From contig WRLZ01000017.1 in NCBI GenBank assembly GCA_009777365.1, positions 1 to 11,237 on the forward strand: a stretch of 11,237 nt of DNA, written 5' to 3'. The translations under genes were made by a program, and so were the position numbers. The notes beneath the pieces were generated by a model, which saw only the letters and a program-made list of their open reading frames with translations, was not told where the DNA came from and did no database searches. Position 1 is the stretch's first letter. Each line of letters starts with the position of its first letter. Origin of the DNA: Candidatus Saccharimonadota bacterium (GTDB lineage Bacteria; Patescibacteriota; Saccharimonadia; Saccharimonadales; Saccharimonadaceae). This document shows, piece after piece, positions 1 through 5,718 of this stretch.

Positions 1-467
1 TGCCAGAGGTCGGCAAGACCGACTGAGGTATCGCCGAGGATTATGGTGCCGACGAAAATTCCAGCGTAGTAGGAGGCAGAGAGGAGGATAAGTGTAAAGA
101 CAAGTGCGAAATATTTTTGCCAGAAGTAGGTTTTTCGGGATATTGATTTGGCGAGCTGGGTTTGCATCAGGCCGTTTCGTTCTTCTCGAGCGAAAATGGA
201 TAGGGAGAAAATGATTGCGAAGATCACGATGACGATGGATACTTGGCTGATGAGTATGGTGCTTATGAAGCCGCTGAGGCTTTCCCATGCCGTGCCACTG
301 CCGAGCCAATGGTTTAGGAGGGCGGGCAAGGGTTCGGCAGGGTTTTCAAAGAGGCTTTTTACCACCGGGAAGGCTTGAACCAGGAGCAGGTTGAGGGCGA
401 AAATGCCAGCGCACCAGAGGAGAATCGTCAGCCAACTAGCGCGTAGAGTTTTTAGGAGGATGGTCAT
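1..467 (-). CDS. ABC-2 type transporter permease, N-terminal part (cut by window edge)
   Basis: Membrane subunit of an ABC exporter; only the first 155 codons are present and the frame stays open to the window edge. The ATG (465-467) overlaps the stop of the upstream ATPase gene as ATGA, which implies translational coupling and a dedicated pair. The protein begins MTILLKTLRASWLTIL, a short amphipathic lead-in, followed by a hydrophobic segment (about residues 14-36, LLWCAGIFALNLLLV). After a polar extracytoplasmic loop comes a second segment (about 80-103, ISTILISQVSIVIVIFAII). A cytoplasmic basic stretch with TQLAKSISRKTYFWQKY leads into a third segment (FALVFTLILLSASYYAG). This matches the ABC-2 permease plan, in which the loop after TM2 contacts the ATPase. 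The substrate cannot be read from the sequence. The family call rests on topology and on the adjacent ATPase. Confidence 0.82.
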   Translation of the reverse strand, partial: MTILLKTLRASWLTILLWCAGIFALNLLLVQAFPVVKSLFENPAEPLPALLNHWLGSGTAWESLSGFISTILISQVSIVIVIFAIIFSLSIFAREERNGLMQTQLAKSISRKTYFWQKYFALVFTLILLSASYYAGIFVGTIILGDTSVGLADLW

Positions 468-1531
468 TTCTTGGCCTCCTTGGCGGTTGCCTTTTTGGCT
501 TTTCTAAGATCCTCTGCTCCTTGGACGAGGATTTGGTAGGCTTTGGCGATTTCGTCATCGTCGTTTCGACTATCTGGTTTGAAAAATAGCATGAAGACTG
601 TTTCGAGGGATTCGGGTCGTATTTGCAGGTTGGAGATTTTGTGTTTGCTGAGGCTTTTGATGAGAGGGTTGATGTCATTGCCGCTACGAACAGTGAGGTA
701 TAGGCCGCCCGACTCGGGTATTTCGATCTTGACCTTGTCGCCGTAGGCATTTTTGACGGCATAAACAATGTCGGAGACTTTGTCCGCATCCAGCGTGACT
801 ATGGTGGGGGAAAGGGCGAGAAGCTCGGCTTTGGATTTGTGGGTTACGATTCGCCCATCTCTGATGAAGAGGAAGTTGTCGCAGATGTCTTCTATGTCGG
901 AGAGGATGTGGGACGAGATGAAGATGGTTGTGCCACTACTGCGGAGATCTTGCAGGATTAGCTTAAATTCGGCGACGGCGAGCGGGTCGAGGCCGTTGGT
1001 TGGTTCGTCCAGGATTAGAATTTTAGGCTTGCCGAGGAGGGCGATGAGGAGTGCGACCTTTTGGCGGTTACCGGAGCTGAGTTTCTTGATTTTGGCTTTT
1101 AGGTCTACGCCGAGTTTGTTGGCCAGGTATATGATTTCGTCGTTCTTGACTTTCTTGCCGGAGAGGCGAGCAAAATATTTTAGTTCTCGCCAGACGGTGA
1201 AGTTGTTGTCAAGCGCGGTATTGCTTGCGACGAAGCCGATTTCTCGTCGGGCGGCGGTACTATCCGGAGACATTTTGTGGCCGTTTAACTTAGCTATTCC
1301 GAAAGTGGGGCGGATGAAGCCGAGGAGGATATTCATGGTGGTGGTTTTGCCGGAGCCGTTGGGGCCGAGGAAGCCGGTGATGGAGGCGGGTTGGATTGTG
1401 AAGGAAACGTCGGAGATGGCGCGTAGGGTGCCGAAAGATTTGGTTAAGTTGGCGACGCGAATATCATTTGTTACTATTGGCTTTTTGCTATTAGCCGAGC
1501 TAGAGCGTTTCTTCCCCACCTTCTTTTTCAT
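464..1531 (-). CDS. ABC transporter ATP-binding protein (ABC-2 exporter type)
   Basis: ATPase subunit, 355 aa, powering export with the permease encoded just downstream (4-bp ATGA overlap). Walker A is GPNGSGKT (56-63), the signature is LSSGNRQKV (151-159), Walker B is ILILDEP (171-177), the D-loop is GLDP (180-183), and the switch histidine lies in SSH (206-208). The segment aligned with the Q-loop reads IGFVASNTALDNNFTV (98-113), so serine 103 sits where glutamine or glutamate is usual. Residues 230-355 form the accessory C-terminal region seen in the BcrA/CcmA-like group. Both ends carry extra basic residues: KKKVGKKR at the N-terminus and RKAKKATAKEAKK at the C-terminus. The start is fixed by a promoter whose -10 ends 6 nt before the ATG, with no Shine-Dalgarno, so the mRNA is probably leaderless. 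Substrate unknown. Confidence 0.95.
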   Translation of the reverse strand: MKKKVGKKRSSSANSKKPIVTNDIRVANLTKSFGTLRAISDVSFTIQPASITGFLGPNGSGKTTTMNILLGFIRPTFGIAKLNGHKMSPDSTAARREIGFVASNTALDNNFTVWRELKYFARLSGKKVKNDEIIYLANKLGVDLKAKIKKLSSGNRQKVALLIALLGKPKILILDEPTNGLDPLAVAEFKLILQDLRSSGTTIFISSHILSDIEDICDNFLFIRDGRIVTHKSKAELLALSPTIVTLDADKVSDIVYAVKNAYGDKVKIEIPESGGLYLTVRSGNDINPLIKSLSKHKISNLQIRPESLETVFMLFFKPDSRNDDDEIAKAYQILVQGAEDLRKAKKATAKEAKK

Positions 1532-1537
1532 AATATG

Positions 1538-1566
1538 ATTATAACATACATTCTAATCAGGCGCAA
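1538..1566 (-). promoter_or_regulatory. Promoter of the ABC exporter genes, leaderless
   Basis: Reading on the minus strand, a -35 TTGCGC (1566-1561) is followed after 17 bp by an extended -10 TGTTATAAT (TATAAT at 1543-1538). Only 6 nt separate the -10 from the ATG at 1531, so the expected start of transcription falls on or next to the initiator A. No Shine-Dalgarno fits in that space. Confidence 0.8.
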
Positions 1567-1594
1567 CTATTTTGGGGTGTCTTAGGGGTTTGGG

Positions 1595-3088
1595 CTATTT
1601 GGATTTTTTGGCTTTCTCGGGCTTGTGGTAGTCTTTGGGGGTGATGGAGTCGAGCCAGTCGAAGAGGGAGATGCGGTATTGGAGCTTGCCGAGATGGGCT
1701 TGGATCATTGACAAAAAGTATGGTTCGATTTTCTCGGGTTGATTATGTTGGTCAAAAATATAGCGGTAGTCCTTGATGAAGGCGCGGAAGGCTTCTTCGG
1801 CGAGGGCCTTAAATTCGGGGCGTTTGTTCATATCGGATGAGTTGATTATGACGAAGGAATAGACGCTGGTTTGGATGATGCGGTTGGCTGTTCCGTCGCT
1901 CATGGGTTTGCCGTCGCGGAGGCCATAGTGGCGGGCCTTGATGTATTCGTGGAAATAGCGGGCTATGAAATCTTCTGCTCCAAGGGCGCGAGTGAGGGAG
2001 TCGGGGTTATTGCGCCAGAAGTAGACTTCGGTGGGGATGTTGATAGTCTTGGGGCTAAAGGTAGAAAGGCGCAGGTTCCAATAAATGTCTTCATTGCACA
2101 TGAGTTCTTCGGAGAAGCGGATGTTGTTTTGGCGGAGGAAGTCGCGGCGGACGATTTTGCCATGGAGCCAGGTTTCGTTGGTGCAGTCGATTGGCGTAAA
2201 GCTGCCGTCGTCGAGCTCGCGGAAGGTGCCGAGGCGGAAGAGGTCGGTGTCTTTGTGGGTGGAGATTTGGCTTAGGATGAAGGCGAGGGTGGTGGCGTCG
2301 CGGAGGCAATCGTCGCAATCGAGGAACATGATGAAGTCGCCGAAGGCTTTGTTGACGCCGTTTTGGCGGTTTTGGCCTGGGGAGTTGGGGCCTTAGCGTT
2401 CGAAGAAGTCGATTTTGAACGAGAAGTGGTTTTTGTCGATGAGGCGCTTGACCTTGGTATTGCCCTTGGTGTCGATACAGACTAAGACTTCGATGTTATG
2501 AAAGTTGATGGAAGATTGGGTCTCGATGGAGGCTAGGGCGCGGAAGAGGAGCTTTTCGTCGTCCTTGAAATAGGGGATAACGATTGATAATTTCGGAGAA
2601 GCGATGGCTTTCTGTTCGATTTCGGTACGCTTGATGTATGTTACTTGCTTAACGAAAACGGGTTCACAGTTCTCGGCGCCAGCTTTACCGGCGGCACGCT
2701 TGGAGAGGATTTTGCCGTAGGGGGCGTCGGTATTGTTGGGGAATTGTTGGATGGAGGCCTGGTTGCCGTTGACGGCCTCTTCAATAAATTCGGTGCTTAT
2801 GGTGCAAGCTTCTGGGTTTTCCTTTATGGCACGCTGGATAAACCAGAGGCTGTCGTTGGCGGAAAAACAGTCGCCAGCCTCAAAATACATTACGAAGGGG
2901 GTGGTGATTCTGTAGGTCTCGGAGACGGTATAGTCTAGGGGGATGTTCTTGATGGACTTTGGTACGGACGCCTCGTGGACGATGATTTTTAGCTTCCCCC
3001 AATCGGCGGATTGGCACATTATGGAATAGAGTGTGCGATAGATTTTGTCTTTGTTCCCACCTTTAATAATGATTGATAAGTCTTTCAT
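1595..3088 (-). pseudogene. Two-domain family 2 glycosyltransferase interrupted by an in-frame TAA
   Basis: One frame of 497 codons encodes a GT-A fold glycosyltransferase but is broken by a TAA at 2393-2395 (codon 232). The first domain (1-110, opening MKDLSIIIKGG) looks like a decayed GT2 copy, with EAGD (70-73) where the metal-binding DxD is expected. The second domain starts LSIVIPYFKDDEKLLFRALASIETQ (167-191 region). After the stop the same frame resumes with GPNSPGQNRQNGVNKAFGDF and then FLDCDD (255-260, DxD). It continues with the typical W-x-x-GK-x-x-RR-x-FL block, CNEDIYW (catalytic acid region) and a YFWRNNPDSLTR block. The tail ends KPEKAKKSK. Translation from the internal ATG at 2329 would lack half of the nucleotide-binding fold, so it is not a sensible separate gene. 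Likely role: adding sugars to cell-surface glycans. Either a recent nonsense mutation or a base-call error; no other damage is seen. Confidence 0.85.
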
Positions 3089-3094
3089 GTTCTA

Positions 3095-3100
3095 ATTATA
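3095..3100 (-). promoter_or_regulatory. Extended -10 promoter of the glycosyltransferase gene, leaderless
   Basis: The minus strand reads TGCTATAAT followed by TAGAAC and then the ATG at 3088. The 6-nt gap from -10 to ATG equals that of the ABC gene. No good -35 lies at 16-18 bp, where the palindromic repeat begins; the TG extension may compensate. No Shine-Dalgarno is present. Confidence 0.72.
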
Positions 3101-3114
3101 GCACGATATTCTAG

Positions 3115-3137
3115 ATCCTCGGGTCAAGCCCGAGGAT
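3115..3137. repeat. Palindromic intergenic repeat, intact copy
   Basis: Two perfect 9-base arms, ATCCTCGGG (3115-3123) and CCCGAGGAT (3129-3137), enclose the loop TCAAG. The palindrome is followed by GACAG and a G-rich tract. A second, mismatched copy lies at 4253-4275 and is followed by the similar GGCAG. Two copies in about 1.2 kb of non-coding DNA suggest a dispersed REP-like element. Confidence 0.75.
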
Positions 3138-3141
3138 GACA

Positions 3142-3221
3142 GGGGGGCGTGAGGGTGGCAAGGGGGCTATGGGGATAGCGGGGGAGGCTGCGGGGGTGGT
3201 AAAGCGGAGGTTGCGAGGGGG
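3142..3221 (+). repeat. G-tract cluster with quadruplex potential
   Basis: On the + strand, six runs of three or more G lie at 3142-3147, 3153-3155, 3162-3166, 3171-3174, 3180-3184 and 3192-3196, separated by loops of 4-7 nt. A seventh run is at 3217-3221 after a 20-nt gap. The first six satisfy the usual G3+N1-7 rule more than once. The tract lies between the surface-protein terminator and the glycosyltransferase promoter. Confidence 0.7.
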
Positions 3222-3227
3222 TAGTAA

Positions 3228-3285
3228 AGACAAGAGCCACAAAAGCCTCCATAGTATGGAGGCTTTGCGGAGAAAATTCTTGTCT
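3228..3285 (-). terminator. Rho-independent terminator of the surface-protein gene
   Basis: A perfect 11-bp stem (3242-3252 with 3256-3266, loop 3 nt) is followed on the minus strand by TTTT (3244-3241 end of the stem) and GTGGCTC. It lies 24 nt after the stop codon at 3290. An outer pair, AGACAAGA (3228-3235) with TCTTGTCT (3278-3285), could close a larger nested stem around it, which may also protect the 3' end. Confidence 0.8.
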
Positions 3286-3289
3286 CTAA

Positions 3290-3970
3290 TTAAGGGTTGT
3301 CAACTAGAGTGAAGAGAACCTGTGCGGTGTATGTACCAGTTGGCTGGTCAGTTGCAATCGTTACACCATATCGGATGGAGTAAGCGTTAGAAGCTCCTAT
3401 CGAAGCACCGTTAGCTGCAGCTGTCGAAGCGATCAAAGCCGAAGTTGTGGTTGGCATGGTTGGGTTTGTCCAAGCTGGCTGAGTTACTGTAGATCCAGCT
3501 GTACAGTCAGCTATGCTAGATGGAGTAGGAATTGACCAGTTCGTACATCCACCAGTGCTCGAGAAGGCAGTAGAGTTGATGCCCCATGTATAGCTACCAC
3601 CAGAGTAGTTGGTTCCTGGAACACCAGTTCCGAGGCCTGGAGTTGCCACAGTCGCAGACCCTGGGATTATATTGTTCCCATTGGCTAGGTTTATATCAGC
3701 TGTGGTTGGTGCAGACATGTAAAGCGAGTAACCTGTGCTATTGGTTGATCCAGCGCGGACTACGTCAGACAAGTTTGTCAAGTCTGTTACACCTACGCCT
3801 TCAGTCGTAGTAGTTAGACCGTCAACGTTTAGATATAGTGCGCTGTTTACGATAACGTTGATGTTCTCGGTTGCCGTTGCTGGGGAGGCCTCTACAGCGC
3901 TGAGTGGCACTGCTGCTGCACCCAAAGCTGCGACTACGCTAAGACCAGCTATAATTTTTGTTGCTTTCAT
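3290..3970 (-). CDS. Secreted beta-rich surface protein, pilin- or S-layer-like in style
   Basis: A 226-aa exported protein of unknown function. Residues 1-28 form a signal peptide (MKATK, then IIAGLSVVAALGAAAVPLSA, then VEA before SP). The mature part is rich in Thr, Ser, Ala, Gly and Asn with almost no charge. Its features are an opening strand ENINVIVNSALYLNVDG, a central GYSLYMSA, a TWGIN turn, and a closing GVTIATDQPTGTYTAQVLF strand pair ending VDNP. This P-x-GTYT-A-x-V-x-F closing pattern is familiar from secreted beta-sandwich proteins of CPR bacteria (general knowledge). Two cysteines, in GGCTNW and IADCTAG, could form a disulfide. An AAAGGAG-type Shine-Dalgarno precedes the ATG. Strong promoter, long leader, own terminator and balanced codon use unlike its neighbours suggest high expression. 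No sortase motif or membrane anchor is seen. Confidence 0.85.
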   Translation of the reverse strand: MKATKIIAGLSVVAALGAAAVPLSAVEASPATATENINVIVNSALYLNVDGLTTTTEGVGVTDLTNLSDVVRAGSTNSTGYSLYMSAPTTADINLANGNNIIPGSATVATPGLGTGVPGTNYSGGSYTWGINSTAFSSTGGCTNWSIPTPSSIADCTAGSTVTQPAWTNPTMPTTTSALIASTAAANGASIGASNAYSIRYGVTIATDQPTGTYTAQVLFTLVDNP

Positions 3971-4038
3971 TTTTTCTCCTTTTCTCCGTATATAATTACA
4001 GGAGTTTTTTAATTTTTGTTTCTATCCCTAGCAATCAT

Positions 4039-4056
4039 TAATTGCCAGTTCAATTA
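4039..4056 (-). promoter_or_regulatory. 5'-terminal hairpin of the surface-protein mRNA
   Basis: On the minus strand TAATTG and CAATTA (6 bp) enclose AACTGG. The predicted transcription start (about 4055) falls at the base of this stem, so the mRNA may begin with a hairpin, an arrangement known to slow decay of some bacterial mRNAs. The rest of the leader, about 85 nt in total, is AT-rich and ends in the Shine-Dalgarno. Confidence 0.45.
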
Positions 4057-4061
4057 TCTTT

Positions 4062-4089
4062 AGTATACACGAAAAAATCGTGAAGTCAA
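4062..4089 (-). promoter_or_regulatory. Strong promoter of the surface-protein gene
   Basis: On the minus strand, -35 TTGACT (4089-4084), 16-bp spacer and -10 TATACT (4067-4062) give five of six consensus bases in each box. The predicted start is near 4055, about 85 nt upstream of the ATG at 3970. Confidence 0.75.
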
Positions 4090-4126
4090 GGGCTTTTAGG
4101 GCATATTTTGGGGGATGGCGTTGTGT

Positions 4127-4157
4127 TGTGGAAAACTTACAGGTGGGCTGTGGATAA
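4127..4157 (+). promoter_or_regulatory. Pair of DnaA-box-like 9-mers
   Basis: TGTGGAAAA (4127-4135) and TGTGGATAA (4149-4157) are the complements of TTTTCCACA and the consensus DnaA box TTATCCACA. They have the same orientation with a 22-bp centre spacing, about two helical turns, so bound proteins would share one face. They lie upstream of the surface-protein promoter and downstream of the aquaporin terminator. No dnaA or dnaN gene is in the window. Confidence 0.45.
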
Positions 4158-4209
4158 CTTGATTGCTCACAGGGAACCTTCGGTATTGGTTTGCGCTAAT
4201 GTTGGGATA

Positions 4210-4242
4210 AAGAAAATCCCATGCCAGGTTGGTATGGGATTT
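4210..4242 (-). terminator. Rho-independent terminator of the aquaporin gene
   Basis: A 12-bp stem (4214-4225 with 4231-4242, one G-T pair, loop AGGTT on the + strand) is followed on the minus strand by TTTTCTTTATCC. It lies about 45 nt after the stop of the aquaporin gene at 4285. Confidence 0.8.
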
Positions 4243-4252
4243 CTTGTTCTGG

Positions 4253-4275
4253 ATCCTCAGGCCAAGCCCAAGGAT
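4253..4275. repeat. Palindromic intergenic repeat, decayed copy
   Basis: ATCCTCAGG (4253-4261), loop CCAAG, CCCAAGGAT (4267-4275). Against the copy at 3115-3137 there are three differences in 23 bases, all transitions, and two of them break arm pairing. The flank GGCAGAGGG resembles the GACAGGGGG flank of the other copy. It sits between the aquaporin stop codon and its terminator. Confidence 0.65.
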
Positions 4276-4284
4276 GGCAGAGGG

Positions 4285-5217
4285 TTAAGCCTCTTGGGCG
4301 TTGGCTGCTCGGGTCATAAGGTCGCTGACGATGAAACCGATGATACCACCGATTAGTGGAGCGACGATATAAGCTAGAGCGTTGACGCCAAAGTTCTCTG
4401 GGACTTTGGTGAATGCTTCCATGGCAACAGCTAGGGCTGGGTTAATAGCAAAACCTGTGCCGATGTAGCTTGAAGCGCTCATGGCGAAGATTGTAGCCGC
4501 GAATACACCACCTGCGAAGATAGCGCCGAAGGTGTAGAGACTCTTTCTTGATTGGATAGCTCGGGCAAAGAACAGAGTGATGATCGCTGCGCCGATGACT
4601 TCAATGGCAAAGACGAGGCCAAGGCGACCCTCTGGAATGGAGATCATTGAGTAGATGGTTGGAGCGCCAGTCATTGAATCCTCAACTGCGGCGCCGAGGA
4701 AGGCCTTGAGTGCGATGTAGGCCAACATAGCACCTAGAACTTGTGCGATGATGTAGAACAAAGCGCGGATGGCCGAGATGCGCCTAGTAACCAATGCACC
4801 CAATGTAACTACTGGGTTAAGCATTGCGCCGGAGATTTTGTAAGCCAAAAGAGCGGCTGCCAAAACACCGAACATGACGAACAACGGGCTGGCTTGGGTT
4901 GTCAAAGTGACCATAACCAAGATAAACGAGCCTAGAATTTCGGCTACTAGAGCCGCGACTAGCTTTGGTGACCCAAAGAGGCTGTCGACGTTTTCTTTGC
5001 CCTCATACTTTTTAGCGAAAAATGACTTGAAAGCGTTAGTCTTTTCTGCTGGAGACGCGGCTCCCATTACTTTTGTTTCCACTGATTTTGCTGCTTTCGC
5101 AGGTGCTTTCTTTGTTTCCGTAGCCTTTATGGTTTCAGGCTTGGTAGTTTTTGCTGCTTTAGACGATGAGTCTTTTGCAGCGCTTTGCCCACCGCGCGTG
5201 CTTCTCTTGCGAGCCAT
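4285..5217 (-). CDS. MIP/aquaporin-family channel with basic N-terminal tail and altered pore motifs
   Basis: A 310-aa membrane channel of the major intrinsic protein family. The core starts near residue 85 and shows six hydrophobic helices (about 86-108, 112-129, 150-174, 198-221, 228-249, 277-300). Two half-helix signatures are present: SGAMLNPVVTLG with NPV at 134-136, and GTGFAINPALAV with NPA at 259-261. The family arginine that normally follows the second NPA is leucine 262, and NPA is NPV in the first loop, so the filter should be wider or less polar than in a classic water channel. Substrate is open: water, glycerol or another small neutral solute. Residues 1-70 form a predicted disordered tail rich in Lys, Ala, Thr and Ser (KAAKTTKPETIKATETKKAPAK-like), much longer than normal. 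An AAGGAGGAT Shine-Dalgarno sits 5 nt before the ATG. Terminator downstream. Confidence 0.9.
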   Translation of the reverse strand: MARKRSTRGGQSAAKDSSSKAAKTTKPETIKATETKKAPAKAAKSVETKVMGAASPAEKTNAFKSFFAKKYEGKENVDSLFGSPKLVAALVAEILGSFILVMVTLTTQASPLFVMFGVLAAALLAYKISGAMLNPVVTLGALVTRRISAIRALFYIIAQVLGAMLAYIALKAFLGAAVEDSMTGAPTIYSMISIPEGRLGLVFAIEVIGAAIITLFFARAIQSRKSLYTFGAIFAGGVFAATIFAMSASSYIGTGFAINPALAVAMEAFTKVPENFGVNALAYIVAPLIGGIIGFIVSDLMTRAANAQEA

Positions 5218-5249
5218 AGGATCCTCCTTAGTTAATGTTTCCTAGGGAT

Positions 5250-5278
5250 ATGATATAATAGAATCAAGAAAAATGCAA
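5250..5278 (-). promoter_or_regulatory. Putative promoter of the aquaporin gene
   Basis: On the minus strand, -35 TTGCAT (5278-5273), 17-bp spacer and -10 TATCAT (5255-5250). The predicted start near 5243 gives a leader of about 25 nt that holds the Shine-Dalgarno. The -10 overlaps that of the divergent gene by two bases. Confidence 0.5.
5251..5259 (+). promoter_or_regulatory. Extended -10 promoter of the tail-anchored protein gene
   Basis: TGATATAAT has a perfect TATAAT at 5254-5259 with a TG extension. Transcription should start near 5266, and GGAAGGA (5288-5294) then serves the ATG at 5300. There is no convincing -35. Confidence 0.6.
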
Positions 5279-5299
5279 GGGTAGACTGGAAGGAATTTT

Positions 5300-5554
5300 A
5301 TGGGGCTAGTGGTGAAGAATGATTATGGTGAGGACGATGCGTTGTCGGCGCGGATTGCTGAGGAGATGCGAAGGAAGGCGTCGGAGAACAGCGGGGAGGG
5401 TGAGAAGCTGGAGTTGCCGGAGAGCGATGAGGTGGAAGATTCGGCGTATATGGAGAAATATAGCGAGAGTGAGAAGAATCCGTATGTTTGGAGGGTGGTT
5501 TTGGTGTTTGCGATTGCGGGGGCGGTGATTCTCGGGTTTATTGCAGTGATGTAA
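5300..5554 (+). CDS. Small acidic protein with C-terminal membrane anchor, function unknown
   Basis: An 84-aa protein I do not recognise. Residues 1-60 are hydrophilic and acidic, with a short charged helix (ALSARIAEEMRRKASE) and a low-complexity Glu/Ser region (SDEVEDSAYMEKYSESEK). A single hydrophobic segment (about 64-83, VWRVVLVFAIAGAVILGFIA) ends the chain one residue later, giving a tail-anchored layout with the acidic part in the cytoplasm. The ATG has an AAGGA Shine-Dalgarno at 7-nt spacing and a perfect -10 upstream, supporting a real gene. It is divergent from the aquaporin gene. The acidic N-terminal part might pair electrostatically with the basic tail of the aquaporin, which is speculative. 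Confidence 0.75.
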   Translation: MGLVVKNDYGEDDALSARIAEEMRRKASENSGEGEKLELPESDEVEDSAYMEKYSESEKNPYVWRVVLVFAIAGAVILGFIAVM

Positions 5555-5559
5555 TGGCC

Positions 5560-5595
5560 TAGTTTTCTTTGGAAAAGAAAACTAACAAAGAAACT
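5560..5595 (+). repeat. AT-rich hairpin with a competing partner downstream of the tail-anchored gene
   Basis: TAGTTTTCTT (5560-5569) pairs perfectly with AAGAAAACTA (5575-5584), loop 5 nt, just after the stop codon. The left arm can also pair with CAAAGAAACT (5586-5595) with one bulge. There is no T-run on the + strand after either stem, so it is a weak terminator candidate at best. Confidence 0.5.
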
Positions 5596-5603
5596 CTCAT
5601 TGT

Positions 5604-5638
5604 TATTTTCAGTTTGAAGTGAATCCAAACTGAAAATA
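5604..5638. repeat. Perfect 13-bp inverted repeat
   Basis: TATTTTCAGTTTG (5604-5616) and its exact complement (5626-5638) enclose the 9-nt loop AAGTGAATC. It lies between the end of the tail-anchored gene and the strong tandem promoters, about 40 bp upstream of the first -35. It could be a factor-independent terminator lacking a U-tract, an operator, or a mobile palindrome; no other copy is in the window. Confidence 0.6.
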
Positions 5639-5680
5639 GGTAGATTATAGACAAAATACCCCCTAAATAGCCCAAATTGC

Positions 5681-5718
5681 TTGACTTTTTTGACTAAGTG
5701 TGCTATAATATGTATAAT
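5681..5718 (+). promoter_or_regulatory. Two interleaved consensus-like promoters 9 bp apart
   Basis: P1: TTGACT (5681-5686), 17 bp, extended -10 TGCTATAAT (TATAAT 5704-5709). P2: TTGACT (5690-5695), 17 bp, TATAAT (5713-5718). Both have five of six -35 bases, a perfect -10 and optimal spacing, shifted by exactly 9 bp. Predicted starts are near 5716 and 5725. They are the strongest promoters in the window and read into the long leader of the lipoprotein gene. Confidence 0.85.

Noticed and set aside
768..1538. 256-aa open frame on + opposite the ABC ATPase
   Set aside because: It is antisense to a gene with all ABC motifs, has no family resemblance and no initiation signals; skewed codon content keeps the frame open.
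1595..2329. Separate 244-aa glycosyltransferase starting at the ATG at 2329
   Set aside because: The ATG lies inside the DxD strand (MFLDCDD), there is no Shine-Dalgarno or promoter, and the conserved QNRQNG block lies upstream in the same frame. It is the second half of the interrupted gene.
3971..4284. Chromosome replication origin
   Set aside because: DnaA-like boxes and an AT-rich stretch are present, but there is no dnaA or dnaN, only two boxes, and the + strand G excess does not switch sign across the region.
4108..4356. 82-aa open frame on + over the DnaA-like sites and aquaporin terminator
   Set aside because: It crosses a terminator hairpin, a repeat and the end of the aquaporin gene, and has no Shine-Dalgarno and no promoter.
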